This document shows, in pieces, positions 48,775 through 62,870 of a stretch of DNA of 64,000 bases (positions are counted from its first letter, which is position 1; each line of letters begins with the position of its first letter). The notes below the pieces were generated by a model. The model was given only the letters and a program-made list of their open reading frames with translations, searched no databases and was not told where the DNA came from. The DNA comes from Lingula anatina. Its lineage: Eukaryota > Brachiopoda > Lingulata > Lingulida > Lingulidae. The stretch lies in assembly GCF_001039355.2 (NCBI RefSeq), contig NW_019773513.1:1413980-1477979 (forward strand), read 5' to 3'. The position numbers and the translations under genes were made by a program.

Positions 48775-51700
48775 TTTTGGCATACTGACATGCCTTGCTC
48801 AGTATGTCAGGCAAAAAAAAAATGTACCCCTGTGCCCCATATCTTATTGTAATTAAATGTATTAAATAAACATTGAAAACCTCCTATGAAAATATTAACA
48901 TCTTAAAATGTTTTTATTAACAATAGTGTTTTGTGACATACCACTGTAGGAATATTGCGGCAATAATGTCTTAATGTTTTGTTTGTCTCTGTCACAGATA
49001 TAGCAGCAAACTGCAGAAAAAGCATCAGCCTCATCAGACCCAGTCAGTGTTAGAGAAATCTAGAACTCCAAATGGCAAACCTTCAAATATGTCTCCTACA
49101 AAACAGCGTGGTAATGGCAGCCCAGGAAAGCATGGTAGATATAATGCACAGCTCCATGTTGCCCAGACCATGAAGAAGAGCACTGAAAATGTATCTGAAC
49201 CGTCTAGACCTTCAGGGATTGCCCAGTTTAAAATACCCACAATCACAGCACAGCAGCCTGATAATAGGAGTAAGGCTACCAGTAACTCAGATACAGACTT
49301 ACGCAAAATGAACACAAGGACCTTTGCATATCGACCACAACAGCAACAGACCAAGAAAGAAAAATCTGGAAAAAACGAATTCCTGATGGGAAGAAAAATG
49401 CAGTATCAGCCTTTATCATATCATAAAAGGGAAAACGTAGCAGGAGTGAACCCCTGTAAGGATAACAAGATTGAGGAATTGTTGGATAATAATAACAAAG
49501 AGAAAGTCAAGTTGCAAAGTCAAGAGGGACCTGTGTGTGAAAGTGAAGCAAAGATTGAGAGAGAAAATACTGAGAAGGATTCAGATGGGATGCTTTTGCC
49601 TCCAGAAGAGAAACATAAAGAAGATGACATAAATAAGGATGAAAATGATGAACCAAAATCTCTACAACATACAGATTGTTCTTACACATCACAGGTTTTG
49701 AATGACACTTTTACAAAAGATGTTGTTGAAGATGAACCTGATGGAAATATTTTGAATGAAACTTTTACTAAAGTTGATGTTAAAACTGAGGAAGCTGTTG
49801 CTTGTAAGACAAATGCACCAAATGAGGATATTTGTCTCCTCTTGCCAGAAAACTTTGAACAACAGACTTTAGCAGAAGAATCCAAGACATATTCAAAACC
49901 GATCAGAAAAGATACATATGACATGGACAGTGATAAAGCAGACAGACACCATAATAGGCTGAGAACTAATTCTGCATCTAGGACTCGTAAAGATTCTGAC
50001 CATTCTGCTCAGAATAGTCCTAGACCTAAGCGTCAGGTGAAGTCTGCGCAGAACAGTCCTAGACCCAAGCAGAGTTCTGCAACGTCTGCCCCATTTAGAG
50101 CCCCCTTGGCGAGGTTTGACTCCGAGGAAACCAATCTGAACAGCATGTCATGTATCTCGTGCTCAAGCCTTGCCTCTGATGACTTAATGATAGATACCGA
50201 CCTTCACTTGGACAGTGTGAGCCTGTCTCAGTCTGAAGGCAGGCTGTCACCTGATCGTACTCAGGGGCTACAGGAGTGTGTCCATGGGGCACCTAATGGA
50301 GAATCTACACAGCAAGGGCAAAGTGCAATAATTGTTGATGAAAGTTCTGGAAAGCAGAATTCCAGGGACAGATTGGACAGTGAGTCTCAAATCTTGGATG
50401 ATGTGTTTGATGATGATGAAACTGAAAGGTAAATATTCTATATGTAGTGTAAGAAATATGTATAACTCTTATACTGGAACTTTGGCTAGCAGCTGCTATG
50501 GTACCAGTATGTTGAAGTCTCACTAGGTTTAAGTTTTATGGTCAGGTCACATGATATATTGACATCCTAATATCCAGTATCAAAGTCATACTTATTTCTC
50601 ATACCACTTCTGATGGATGACTGAAAACATTCACTCATTCTGTCTGTAGGTAATGACTATAAACTCTAGCATGTACTAAGGGGTGTGAGGTATTTGACTG
50701 CAATTAAGCATTTTTAAAACCAAAAGTAGATATTTGAGGATAAACTCTGATGAATAAAAAAGGATAAGGGCAAGAAAATTGTACTCCAAAAGTTGACAAT
50801 CATCTCAACCCATGCATCATTTTACTTTGTTTTTGCATGTTGTCAGTTTTATTCATTTACTGTGGCCACAAAAACCCTGTTAGATCTTTATTTATGAAAA
50901 CCACACATTCACCCTAATGAAAATTTTCTTTGTAATTGTATTATGATGCTTCTGTGGTTGGCTTACTATACTAGTAATATTTTCCATGTTGCCAAAAGTT
51001 AAAGTTCACTTCTTAGGAAAAAGGCACATTTTTTTGTTGTCATAAAATTGTTCTAAAATTTCCAGAAAAAAAGAAATAATAAGAGGGACCAGTTTTGCAT
51101 AGAATTTCTCATTAAAAAATATTTATCAGCTCCAAATCTGTAACATGTTGTTATGCCCTTAGAACTCCTTATTTGCACTGTCATGACTCTCCCATATAAT
51201 GCTTCCATTTACCTCTTGGCATCTTTTCTACTTTGGCATTTTGTTCCACACTTCCCTGTAATTATGTGACACAGATATGGCAGCAGACGATAAAAAGGTA
51301 TTTTGTCATCATTTTATTGCATGCTTTTAGCTGATTGGTCAGACATGCTGCCAGTCTTGCGCACTTTGTAGATATAATTTATCAGTTTGTTTCCCAAGTT
51401 GCTATCTTTGAGTGCTTTTAAACATACTGATAAAATACTTGATCAGCATTAAGAGGGAATGATAAGAAAAGTTGTGTATTGATCTTTTTAGATTATTTTT
51501 TCTCCATGCATATTTTTGATGATTGGTTCACGTTGTTTTCATATGTTATACATTGTTATGATAAGAACTTCCAAATTTCAAACATTTCCAATATTTTATT
51601 GTATCCAATTTATCATTTTAGTGGATAGTCATAAAAAAAGAAGGAAAGAAAGAAAGAAAAAAACTATTAAGGACCCAACTTGCTGTTAGGGTTTTTATAT

Positions 51701-54700
51701 TCTGCTTGATTTTCAAACAATTTTCAAAAAAGTGAATTAATTTTATTTGAATTTTTTGAGCAGTTACAGAAATAACATTAAAAAGAACATGGATGACTAT
51801 CATAACACAAGCACCTGTCCCCCCAACCCCCCCCACCCCCACCCCCCAACTACTTCCAGTTTCACTCCTCTGATCACCTGGTTGATTAGGTTAATAACAT
51901 CTCCAAATACACCCACTGAGCTATGTCAAAGCCGTCATTAACCCAGCTAATGCATAGTGAACACCCCCTGGACCAAATGATGATCAAGAGGAATGACCAT
52001 ATGACTTTATTGGCATGCCCAGTATGTGGCCTTTTAAATAGCCTGCGAGAGTCCTGTGTCTAGTCAGTATCGCAAGGTACAGCAATAGGGAGGGTCGGCA
52101 ATTGCCCCATATTCAGCGCTGATTGAATACAAAAGAACCGAGGAAGTGTACTGTATTGGACTCAGGCATCCTTTAGTGTGATGTACATGAATAAATCATG
52201 ATTCATTCCAGTGTACTCCGTGGATGGAATACCACAGAGGTCTCTGGTGGATAGGATATGTGCTAATTTCCTTAATATTCCAGTATACACTGGAATATTT
52301 TCTAGTGTCATTCAGCCTATTAGTGACCATAGTCAAGGGATGTTATACATTGTTCTCTCCAGAAATATTTTGGATTGTTAGATGAGAAACTTTGACCAGA
52401 ACACAATTATCAGGAGTTTGATGTTAGGGTCAGGCAGGTATGGTAAAATGTACATTAGATTCAATATATAGCTCATCCAGGAAGAGTAGTAATAGAGATT
52501 GAATTAGAATTCACCTTAAACAGATACCAGATGTTTAAAAAAGAATAAACTAAATGAAGTTTGATTTTTAATGAAAAGTGAAATTGAAATTTGACGTACA
52601 TAGTAAGATTACAATAAGTATGCCTACATGTATCAGAGGGTGATAGGAGTTAAATGAATGGTTATCTTTGTATCTGTAATTCTTATCTCATTGTGGTTAT
52701 AGCTGGGGATATAACAGATAAAAACAGTATTATGTTCTTTATGGTCTGGCGAGTGCCAGTTACATGCACGTATGTTTTCCATGCATGGCATGGTGCCCTG
52801 TCATTATTCAAGCTAGCAGAAGTAATATGGAGTAACTACATTGTGGAGTATACAGTAGGGATTTGGTACATGTTGGTTAGATGGAATTCTTTATGAGGTT
52901 AAATAAATAAATACCATTTGGTGGAAGACCTATCATGGTCACTTAAGTAGCATAAAAAACAAAATTTTATTTCTGTTTTGATGCACTTAAAATTTCATTT
53001 TCATTTTCACTTTCAAAAGATGGTCCAAGTTTTCAGGGAGGANNNNNNNNNNNNNNNNNNNNNNNNNNNNNNNNNNNNNNNNNNNNNNNNNNNNNNNNNN
53101 NNNNNNNNNNNNNNNNNNNNNNNNNNNNNNNNNNNNNNNNNNNNNNNNNNNNNNNNNNNNNNNNNNNNNNNNNNNNNNNNNNNNNNNNNNNNNNNNNNNN
53201 NNNNNNNNNNNNNNNNNNNNNNNNNNNNNNNNNNNNNNNNNNNNNNNNNNNNNNNNNNNNNNNNNNNNNNNNNNNNNNNNNNNNNNNNNNNNNNNNNNNN
53301 NNNNNNNNNNNNNNNNNNNNNNTTTTTTTTCTAGGATACACCTCTCTCCTGTTAATATTTAAACTTTTTTGCTTCAACCATACTACTGAGTGTTTTATAA
53401 TCCAAAAAAATGCAATGTCAAAGACTGTTTTAATTTATTTCAGATTGCTTTTTATTTCATATGACTGAAATGGGAAAGATTTTTGGTCATTTTTCAGGCT
53501 TTGCTTTAGCATAACTTTGGACTCGGTGGTGATATTTGATTTCTATTTTCAGTGTTTATCTTCACTTACACCATTCTCCAAGATAGTGATAAAAGAATTC
53601 TTTGATCATATGTATGTAATTTGTTAATTAGCAATATGTGGGAAAATCTGAAAAGTGCCCAGGATTGTAAAAATGCCCATATGCATTGTAATGTGTGCTC
53701 GTTATATTTTTGTTTGATTCAAGATGTTATTTTTTGTTTTATTTATCTGCAGTTGATCATCCTGTTATTGTGTTCAGAACTGTGAAACATAGTATTTTGG
53801 ATATTACCTTTAGCAAATTTTATAAAAATTTAAGTTTTTACTTTTTTTCCACTCAGCTCAAGAATTGCCCGGTTTGGTGGCAGTGCAGGAAGAATTCCTG
53901 CACCAAAACAGATCAGGCCAAAATCACCACGCACTAGTAAAAATATCAATGAAAGTGGCAACGTGGGAATCTGTCTTACAAATGGCACAGAGACTTCAAT
54001 TCCAACAAGAAGACGTTCCACCACTTTGCCATCCCAGTACAACCTGGAAGATGATGTAGTGTTGGATCATTCCACATATACCAACATGTTACAGGAGATG
54101 ACAATGATGAAGACCATGCTTCTTCAGTTGAAGAGGGCACTACAAGATGTGAGTAGCCTGGGTCACCCAGAGGATTGACTTTTGTTGTTATTTATTTATT
54201 TTTTATTTTAATGATTGGCTGATTGAATAAGTTTGCCAAGAAAATAGATTCAGCCTTAAACTTACAAATCAATTTTTTAACAAAGGCACTGATGAATTAA
54301 GAAAAAAAATGTTTTAAAATATATGTCATTTTCTTTAAACAGATTGTGTTATGCACTTGGTGAAAATGTTGCTAGCATGAACCTTGTATAGAGCAGTTTA
54401 AAAAGGAAGGGGCAGGTTTTTCAAATTTATGATAGGACCATAGGTTAGGAGTATGTGAAAAATATTTCTCCTGTTGCATTCTTCAAAAGACACTTAACTT
54501 ACATGTATCATCTAAAAGTGCATGACTTGTAAGTTCTTAGAAGAATGAAAAAAAGATTGCACTTTCATTTCACCTCTGAAGTGCTTATATTTATGTCCTG
54601 CATAGGTTGATCTTATCAGCTGTCTAGTAACATCCTTATGAAATAAAATCTTTTGAATTGTATTTCCCACACTGTGTAGCTGGGACACATTCCATGTGCT

Positions 54701-54853
54701 CTGTTAGATAATGGTAGTTTGAAGTATGTCAGTAGTATCACCTGGATCTTTTCCAGTAGTCAGTGCTCATCTTTTTATTCTCCAGTGAGTGGAAGGGTAT
54801 TGAACTATGAAATGGACCTAAAATGAAATGTTGTACATGCATGCATTAATGGA

Positions 54854-54910
<57 letters not shown>

Positions 54911-55869
54911 ATTGAGGTCCACTTCTCTAAAATGCTGGTGCCCCATCCCAGCTGAAGTAGATGAGATTGGTGGGGGTTTTTTAACATCAAAAAACAATTT
55001 ATCTAAATTATTGCCATTATACTATATGGCAAGGACCTGATTATGGTAATATATCTATATATAACCATTTATGGGGGTGAACTCTTTCACAAACCCCATT
55101 ACAAAAAATTTAACCAGATGGTATTGACTGATTGTAAATATTCTTTGGTTTTGTGTGCTGTTAGTGAACTGACACATGTAGTGGCAGGTTTGTAACTGAA
55201 CCCTCTACTGTTTCACTTAAATTATAGTCTATATGAAAAATATAATTAATGTATCAACAATACAAAGAGTTATTATCAGTAAACTGAGTTCTCTTATGCC
55301 AGTGGAAAAGGGTTTTATATAAAAACCTTAGCTTTTTAAGCCAAATGTTTTTTTGTTTTTTTTTCTGATGAATAAAAAGCATTTTGGGTAATATAAATGA
55401 ATAAATTGTATTTTTGTCATGAACAATATACATGCGAAGAATAATGGTGAAAATTGCCTTTGACTGACTATTTAAACCAGCAGATGGGTCCATCTGTCAA
55501 TTTACAAAATAATTTATTTCCCTGGTAATACTTCTGGTAATACTTCAATGCAGTAGCTCCATGAATTACTAGTACAGGTTTTATGGTGAAGTTTTGTAGA
55601 GGATGAAAATTTGTGGAATCAATTGTATGCATGTGTGCAGTGCACCTCCATGTTTCAGTACACACATTATCAGACAGTGTACGTGTACTATCTGTATTTA
55701 GGACACCGCATGCCTGACTTTTCACAGATATATCTCTAACTTGCATTAATATCCATTTTTATCAATACAATCATCTTGACCATATTGTGACTTCAGTGGG
55801 TCAGTGGTTTATGTCTCACTGACTGACAGAAAACTGATAAAACATGTGAAAGAAGGAAGAAAACCCGTT

Positions 55870-55916
<47 letters not shown>

Positions 55917-58900
55917 TTTGTTGTTGATGTTGTTGTTTTAGTTTTCTGATGTTCACTATAGTTGTAATAATTTGATTCAAATTTTGGTCTTTGAGCTTTC
56001 ATGTAAATTTCACAGTCAAACATAAAATACCACTAGAATATTAATATTTCCAAACAGTGATTGCATGTGCAGAAAAAAAATGATGTGAGGTTATCTGTAT
56101 CTGATCTGTATACATATGGCCAAAAAGTTGTATCATCTTCAACCATCAATGTTCACATAGGCACTTGATGAAATTTCTCAGCTGAGTAAGTTTTCCACTT
56201 CACAGACCTAGCTATAAAAGTGACAGGAATGCAGGTGAAGAGAAACTTTAATCTGTAAATGCCTGAAGTTTCCTATTTGAAGTACTGTGTTAGATGGATA
56301 TTCAACTGTTAACCAAAGAAAAAGGTATTTTGCCAAATAAGTCCCAAAAATGTAAGGAAATAAATCATAAATATGGTAATTGATACTCATTCTTAATTTT
56401 TCATCAATTTTCAGACGGGTGAAGGAGGCCAGAATGAAATTAATCAGAATCTTAAGGTGAGTAGATAACCTCCCCCCTCTCTTCCCCCTCTCTCTCTCCC
56501 CCTCTCTCTCTCTCTCTGATATTTATGTAATGAATATGATATCTAATAAGTATATTTATGTTTATATACCAACAGAATGGCCTACGGCAGAGTATAGGCA
56601 GCATGCCTCATGATGATGGAATGTCAGCATCTCAGTTAGATACACTCAAACAGGTACGGACAGTCACTGTATGTGTGTGTGTGCGTGCGTGCATGCGTGC
56701 ATGTCATATTTTTTAGACACAGGAGTAGGGGGTGACTCTATGTCTGGGGTCACATTTAACTTTTTATCTAAATGTTTTTATTTATCAGATCAATAACAAA
56801 ATGGAAAAAACATGTCTGAATGTGGAACATACTTGCAAGACTTAGATAATAATCTTAACTTGGATAAATTGTATTGCAAATATACATATAAAAGGTTTTG
56901 ACCAATTATAATTTTGAAAATTTAACAAGATCTGTATATCTTATGATATCTCTGGTAATAATTTCAGTTATTTTTTCAGGAAAATGAGGATTTAAAAAGA
57001 CAACTTCAACACTATAAACAGAAAGATGCTGAGAAAGACAAAACTATTAAGCAGTTACAGCAGAAAATAGTGAGAGTAGTTTAAATATATAATTTTAAAA
57101 CTTTCAAACCCTATTACATTGACATAATTTTAACCTTTTGAGTCCATCTCTCCATTTATGTATAGATTAAGAATGTTTTGGTGTTTTCACTTTACATCTT
57201 TTTATTATGATTCCATTAGATTTATCTTGATTAAACTAAGTCCTTATTATACTCGTACTCGATCAAATGTTTGAAAAAAATTAAAATCAAGTGTTTAAGA
57301 AAGAAACTTTAAGATTTAATTGGAGCGTTAAAAAAGTTCTTGTTTTGAAGAAATTATTTTAGAAACTTAAAAGACTTAATCAGACTTTATCAATCTTTTG
57401 TAGAAAAGTAAACCTTATGAAATTTTTAACTTCAGAAATGATCATCTTAACATGTGTTATCACATTTCAGAGTTCTAGTTTAGAGAGTGTCCATTCCAAA
57501 ACTCCAGTTGCTAGTGTCAGTCATTCTTCAACACAGACAGACAGGGTAGGCTGGACTCAGTGTAGTTTAGAACAGGCCTTGTAAACGACAATTGCTTTTT
57601 TGCTATCACAAGCCACGGATTTGTGATAAGGAACTTCCAAATTAATGACTAGAACCACCATATTATGGCATGAACTTAAGATTAGGGCATTGCTGCTCAC
57701 AAGGCAGGGTCGAGTTCTCAAACAACCAATTGGTTTATAAGGCCTTCTTTGATATCTTCTTTTGTCTTTTATCTTCTCCTGAAAAGCTTTGTGAAAAACT
57801 GCCTCCGGTCCAATTATGCAGAATGTACAACAATGGGTAATATTTAAAGCTAGTATTTACAGTTAATCCTAGTCCAACTGTGGTAGAATAACCATCTGAA
57901 ATATGACTTTTATTTTATTTTATTTTATTTTACTTTATTTTATTTTATCGTTCAGCTGAGAATGTCTGTTGAGAAGAAAGTCAGAAAAACTTCCTCAGAA
58001 ACATCAGAAACTGGTGCAGAGAAGGGGAAAAAAGTGATCAGGTAGATTGTATTCCATTTCAATTTTACATTGTCATTTCTTTTAAGACATTCACCTTTCT
58101 TGCTTTTCTATTGGTACCTTTAACTGGAAATAAATTGATGTAGTATTTAAAAAGGGCTTCAGTCAGTATGAAATCAATTATTAAAAAATATTTTGAATTA
58201 TCTGTTGCTTATTTATTTATATAAATCATCGCTCTGGTAACATTCGGTGTTTGGTGAAAAAGGGAAAGAAGTAAAGAAACATAATATATTAACCTGTGCT
58301 TAGTTCAATTGACAATTTGGCATTCTTTTTCACCAACTTTGTCAAAGGTTTTCTAAAATCAAACTCAGTTGTTTGTTTTCTTACTATGACCTACTTTTAT
58401 TTCCATGCTTACAAAGTTTCACAGTGGGCAAGGTAACTTGTTAAATGTTCTGCAACTGTTTGCTTGCCATGCCTCTATGTTATATATTGTACCAAAGCAC
58501 TTGTCCTGTGGCACTGCTGTTCATTATCTTCAGATTAACACTTACCAGTTTCTCTTTCTGCACTTGTTCACAAATAATGATATAACTGGAGAAAATCAAT
58601 TTTGATCAACTGTGGATGTAATCTTTCAGATTTCTTCAGGCTTGATTTCTGTACATATGATGATGTTCAGTGTAGTGATTTTTGACACCAGTGTGAGTGT
58701 ACTGTAAATGTGTGCGGAGTACAACTGTGCAAGCATGTGTGTACACACACATGTGCACGCACACACACTGTTGTTTGCAGCTGTTGAATAGTTCACTTAC
58801 ACCAGTACAACCTGATTAGAGAACTTGGTGATGCACATTTGTAATTCAAAAACAATTACAAATTCATTTTATTAAATATGTCCATTTAGTGTTTAGTTTA

Positions 58901-60231
58901 AAGTTCATAATTGTTACATTTTCTGCAAACTTCCAAGGTATGGGAAAGTAGGAGTATACACTTTCAGGTAGACAGACATCTTGTGTTCAGCATGGTTTAT
59001 ATTTGATGTGTTGATGCTTTGGATTTCCCTGGTTTCCTGAAAGCATACTTTTTAAGAAGATATCTATGCCAAGCTATTCAGGTCTCTTGAATATAAGAAT
59101 AATGACACCCTTACTGAGAATGTTTTTTCCCAAATGTACATATTTATAGCATGTTGAATTAACAGCAAAAAGTATATCATCATAGTTTGAACTTTAGCAT
59201 GAAAATATATGCAAGTTAGCTTGAAGTTTTGTACCAATACACGACCTGGTGCTGATGATTGAACACTGGAATGTTTTACCAACTTGGATTTACTTTCTGA
59301 TATTTTTTAAACATGCATGGTGAATTTTGTTTCTGTTGATGGTACTTCTAGGCCAAGCAAAATAGATGTGGTATTATTTTGATTTCCTGAATTTATTCAA
59401 CATTTTTTCACCCATTGGCTTGTACATTGTACTGGTGGTGGTATTTGTCACATCCTGCTCTTAATTGAGTTGTGATTGATATTGCGTTTGTGTCACATCT
59501 ACTGCAATGGTATGCTTAAGTTTTTATTGTTTTAGAGACATTCTGTTTTTATTTGAATTTTTTATTTATTTATTTATTTATTTATTTTTTGTTGCCTTGG
59601 TTTAAAGTTAGTCTACCTGATTTATAGAGAAAAAGATGTGGTATATTTGCATATAGATTTAGTTTTATCTTTAAATTTGTGTTTCAGCTCTGTGACGGAG
59701 GCTCTTGAAGTTCTGATGAAAAAATCAACTGAGGTAAATTATTAGAACCAAAGTGGAAATCTTGATCAATATCATAGTTAAAGAAACTATTTTTAAGTTG
59801 CAAACTCTTGTATTAAAATCAGAAAGAGAAACCTATGCAAGGTGTTATATTAGTTTTGTGGCAGATTTTAAGTTTTGTTAAAGTACTGTTTGTGCATTTT
59901 GTGCTCTTAAATTTTGTTCCCTTCAAAAAGGTATTTTCCCTTGTTTAAGATTAAAATGTATGGTACTTCTGCTTCATTACAGGAAGGAACAAGTTTAAGA
60001 AAGCGAATGTCTCAAGTGGAACACTCCCTCAGTCAAGTTAACAAAGACTTAAAATCAACCTCTTTGTACAGAGTGAAGTCTTCTTCAGACATTCAAGGAG
60101 GGAATTCTACAAGAAATAAGTCTAGAAAATCATCTTCGGGTTTATCCCATTCTTTTTCCATGGATAATGTTACAGCAGGTCTGGACTTCAGTTTACAAAA
60201 TAGCCCAACTGCTAAAGAATCAGTGGTTTGA
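47925..60231 (+). CDS. CCSER1/CCSER2-like serine-rich coiled-coil protein
   Basis: Ten coding exons join with consistent phases: 47925-48484, 48998-50428, 53857-54148, 56415-56456, 56576-56653, 56980-57069, 57471-57545, 57956-58041, 59688-59733 and 59983-60231. The product is 982 residues. The first 660 residues are disordered and Ser/Pro/Gly-rich, with a Gly run (GPGGGGGGFGF) and repeats SAQNSPRPK and LN[DE]TFTK. Residues about 730-760 (NMLQEMTMMKTMLLQLKRAL) match the conserved helix of vertebrate CCSER proteins. A second coiled coil (ENEDLKRQLQHYKQKDAEKD) and the short SHSSTQTDR motif follow in family order. Vertebrate CCSER2 (Gcap14) is reported to act at microtubule plus ends; a T-S-I-P-T-R-R motif at residues 710-716 would suit EB1 binding. 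The protein starts MGGCYSSKG, a dual-acylation-like N-terminus. A 5' UTR exon precedes the acceptor at 47884. Family call moderately sure; paralogue not decidable. Confidence 0.75.
48728..48778. repeat. (ATTT)n microsatellite
   Basis: About twelve ATTT units in CCSER-like intron 1. Confidence 0.95.
50429..53856. other. CCSER-like intron 2 with an assembly gap
   Basis: A 3.4 kb intron, AT-rich, with a C-rich run near 51821-51848. No further coding exon is visible, but the 280-base gap could hide one; phases across it already agree. Confidence 0.5.
53043..53322. other. Assembly gap (280 N)
   Basis: Unsequenced bases inside CCSER-like intron 2. Confidence 1.
54851..54905. repeat. Compound (CA)n(GA)n microsatellite
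   Basis: About ten CA units followed by about seventeen GA units. Confidence 0.95.
55869..55919. repeat. (ATTT)n microsatellite
   Basis: About twelve ATTT units within CCSER-like intron 3. Confidence 0.95.
56466..56518. repeat. CT-rich low-complexity tract
   Basis: CT/CCCCTCT repeats ten bases after the splice donor of the 42-base exon 4. Confidence 0.9.
57905..57948. repeat. (TTTTA)n microsatellite
   Basis: About nine TTTTA units directly before the acceptor of exon 8. They supply most of its polypyrimidine tract. Confidence 0.9.
58042..59687. other. CCSER-like intron 8
   Basis: A 1.6 kb intron with CA-rich and ATTT-rich short tracts (58740-58770; 59560-59590). No exon visible. Confidence 0.5.
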
Positions 60232-62046
60232 TGTTTGCTGATTTATTTAGTAATATAAAAAGAATAATTGATTTGTGATATTCCAGTGGATTATTCTTGC
60301 ATTTATCTTGTCATTGTAGCAAAAAATAGTTTTAAAAGCTATCATAAATTAAACTACATTCATCTATAGAAGAATTTCATGTGGAAGTGTTATAGTAAAA
60401 TCATATTCAGTGAAGCTTTTTTTTTTTTTTTTTTTTTTTGCTACTTTTAAAACTAGAACAGTGGAATTCTGGGTAATTTCAAATTACCATGTAAACAGTG
60501 TGGAGTAACTTAAGTTTAAATGATCAGACAATATTGATATTGTCACTATGAAAGAGGATATCACGAAAAAAAGTAAGGCAGTTGTCAAATTCACATGGCA
60601 TTTGATCTTATAACCCTAATACAAATAAATTGACAAACAGTATGGTGACCCCTAGTAATAAACAGTCTGAATTCTGAGAGTAACATTTGCAAGTGGACTT
60701 CTTCAAAAGTCCTACACAAGTACACAATATGTAAAATAATCAGCAATATGGTATTGGTGTTTAACTATAGGAGTTTTAAGTTCCTACATGAAATACAGTG
60801 CTGTTCAAGGATTAAAGAATTGCAAAATATGTGAATTAGTCCATAATCTTACCTTCAAAATATGGCATTATGTACTAGTTTCTATTTCAACACAATGTTG
60901 TTGGTATCTTTAAAGTTTGTAGCACGACTTTTCATCACATGGGGTCAGTGTAAAACAAAGGCCAGGTAGTACCTCAGAAATTGCATTTGCAACTTTAATG
61001 TATCAGATCTAAAAAATCCCTTATAACTTTTGGCACTGTAGTTGTAAACAAAAACACCTACAAAAAGATGCCGTTTTAACAGTGGTTATTAACATACGGA
61101 TGTTAAATAGATCAGATGTAACAAAATGACCATATCTTCAGAATAAGATCTGCTTCTAATTGTACAACATGTACATGTAAATGTTGATGTGACCAATGAG
61201 CCTTATATAGCCCAAGGTCAGTATGTGTACTTATGACATTCACTTCATACTCTTCATTTCCTAATATAATTAATTCACAAATGCTGAAGAATTGGTATTT
61301 CTTAATAACCAGAATGCTTCCAGGTGTCAGTTATCTACTTGCCCATAAATATTTCAAATGAGGGCTAATTAAATACTGGGATAATTCAATTTGAAATGTT
61401 GACTACACGTATACAAATTTGCATTTAAAAGACTAACCATATTGGTGTACTCCTTGTAGGTGAAGTGAAAGTAGAAAATGGTCTTTTTGAATTATTCAGA
61501 ATTTGATTTTGATTAGATTGTGAAATATCTTATGTCAATTTATAACTGCAAATTCTAGAAGGAAAAGAATTTACGCTTAATATTACAACTTTTTTTTTTT
61601 TGTAGATCCTGCTTTGCTTCCCATTCTACTTCCAAAAATATGGTCGTGCATATAACTTGCCAAGACATAAAATTATATCCCCATAACTTACAATTGTATA
61701 CACCTGGTGCTAAAAACCAATTGGGTAAAATATGAAGAAATTAAGTTGTTTGATTTGAGGTTGTGCCACGTGCTGAAATAAACTTACACTGACAGTTAGA
61801 AAATATATGTAAGAATTTTTTCAACAGCTTAAGACAGTAATTTAGGAAGGCAGTTTGCCAGTTGCCATGAGGTGGCCACGTGCAACACGCACGTCAATTA
61901 GTGTGTATTACATGTGGCAGACCGCCATTGTCCCCAAAGTGTGGCAGTTTTATGGATTTTGAGATTTGCTGGGATAAAATGAAGCTTGTTAAGACAGGAT
62001 TATTATGATCGCCTTTGGTCTACGTTTTCCAGAATTTTGTGGCGCG
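60232..62046. other. CCSER-like 3' UTR and intergenic DNA
   Basis: Contains a poly(T) run at 60418-60439 and an AATAAA signal near 60624. No gene seen. Confidence 0.4.
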
Positions 62047-62870
62047 TTTTTATGTACAGACACAGATGTGTCTGTACATATAGCTATCATCTGCGTCTGT
62101 CGTCGTCGCCGTCGTCGCCGTCGTCGTCGCCGTGCACTTTTACCGATAACACGATAAGTGGAAAACCATTTTACCTTTTGACTTGAAACTTGCAGAACTG
62201 ATGAATATTCATAATACGCAGGTCAAGTTCGAAAATCAGCATGATCGGGTCACTTTTAGGGAATTTATGCTGTTTTTTCACTTTTTTCAGCATATATGCA
62301 GCACCGATAACACGATAAGTGGAAAACCATTTTACCTTTTGACTTGAAACTTACAGAACTGATGAATATTCATAATACGCAGGTCAAGTTCGAAAATCAG
62401 CATGATCGGGTCACTTTTAGGGAATTTATGCTGTTTTTTCACTTTTTTCAGCATATATGCAGCACCGATAACACGATAAGTGGAAAACCATTTTACCTNT
62501 TTAAAGTTCCATGATCTTGAAGACTTTTGCTTGTCACATTTTCTGAATGTCCATGTTACTAATATTTTATTAATAACATTTGATTGTCATTATGCTGTTA
62601 AACATTATGTAATGTTGCATCAAAATTTGAAGAAACCCCTATTTTGGGCACTGCTCCTATGATGACCATTTAAGGGAAATCATGTACACTTACTGTTCTC
62701 AAACTTACAGGAAAGAAACATGGGTCTTACATACAGCTTCAATTGGCAACACAGTCTGTTTGGTAAATTTTTCTGGCAATTTAACAGTTTTTTGTGAAAA
62801 TTTAATTTTTCACTTATTTGCATCTTTATTTTCTGTTCTTTGTCTGTACATTTGACAGCTTTGCTGCCTT
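62047..62870 (-). mobile_element. Composite tandem-repeat element, copy 3 (inverted, internally shortened)
   Basis: Read on the minus strand it has the 5' end GGCAGCAAAGCTGTCAAA with TGTACAGAC (62870 downward), one unit of the ~320 bp class, an N at 62499, two and a part units of the ~160 bp class (starts near 62141, 62304 and 62464), a (CGNCGA)n triplet stretch (62100-62135) and the 24-bp palindromic hairpin GTACAGACACAGATGTGTCTGTAC's region (62054-62077). Same order as copy 2 but with fewer units. Confidence 0.75.

Larger units (their letters stand above)
54149..56414. other. CCSER-like intron 3
   Basis: A 2.3 kb intron with two microsatellites and no visible exon. Confidence 0.5.

Noticed and set aside
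53033-53377. Open frames across the assembly gap
   Set aside because: They consist almost entirely of unknown bases.
59064-59282. Minus-strand frame in CCSER-like intron 8
   Set aside because: AT-rich composition with no protein-like pattern or conserved motif.
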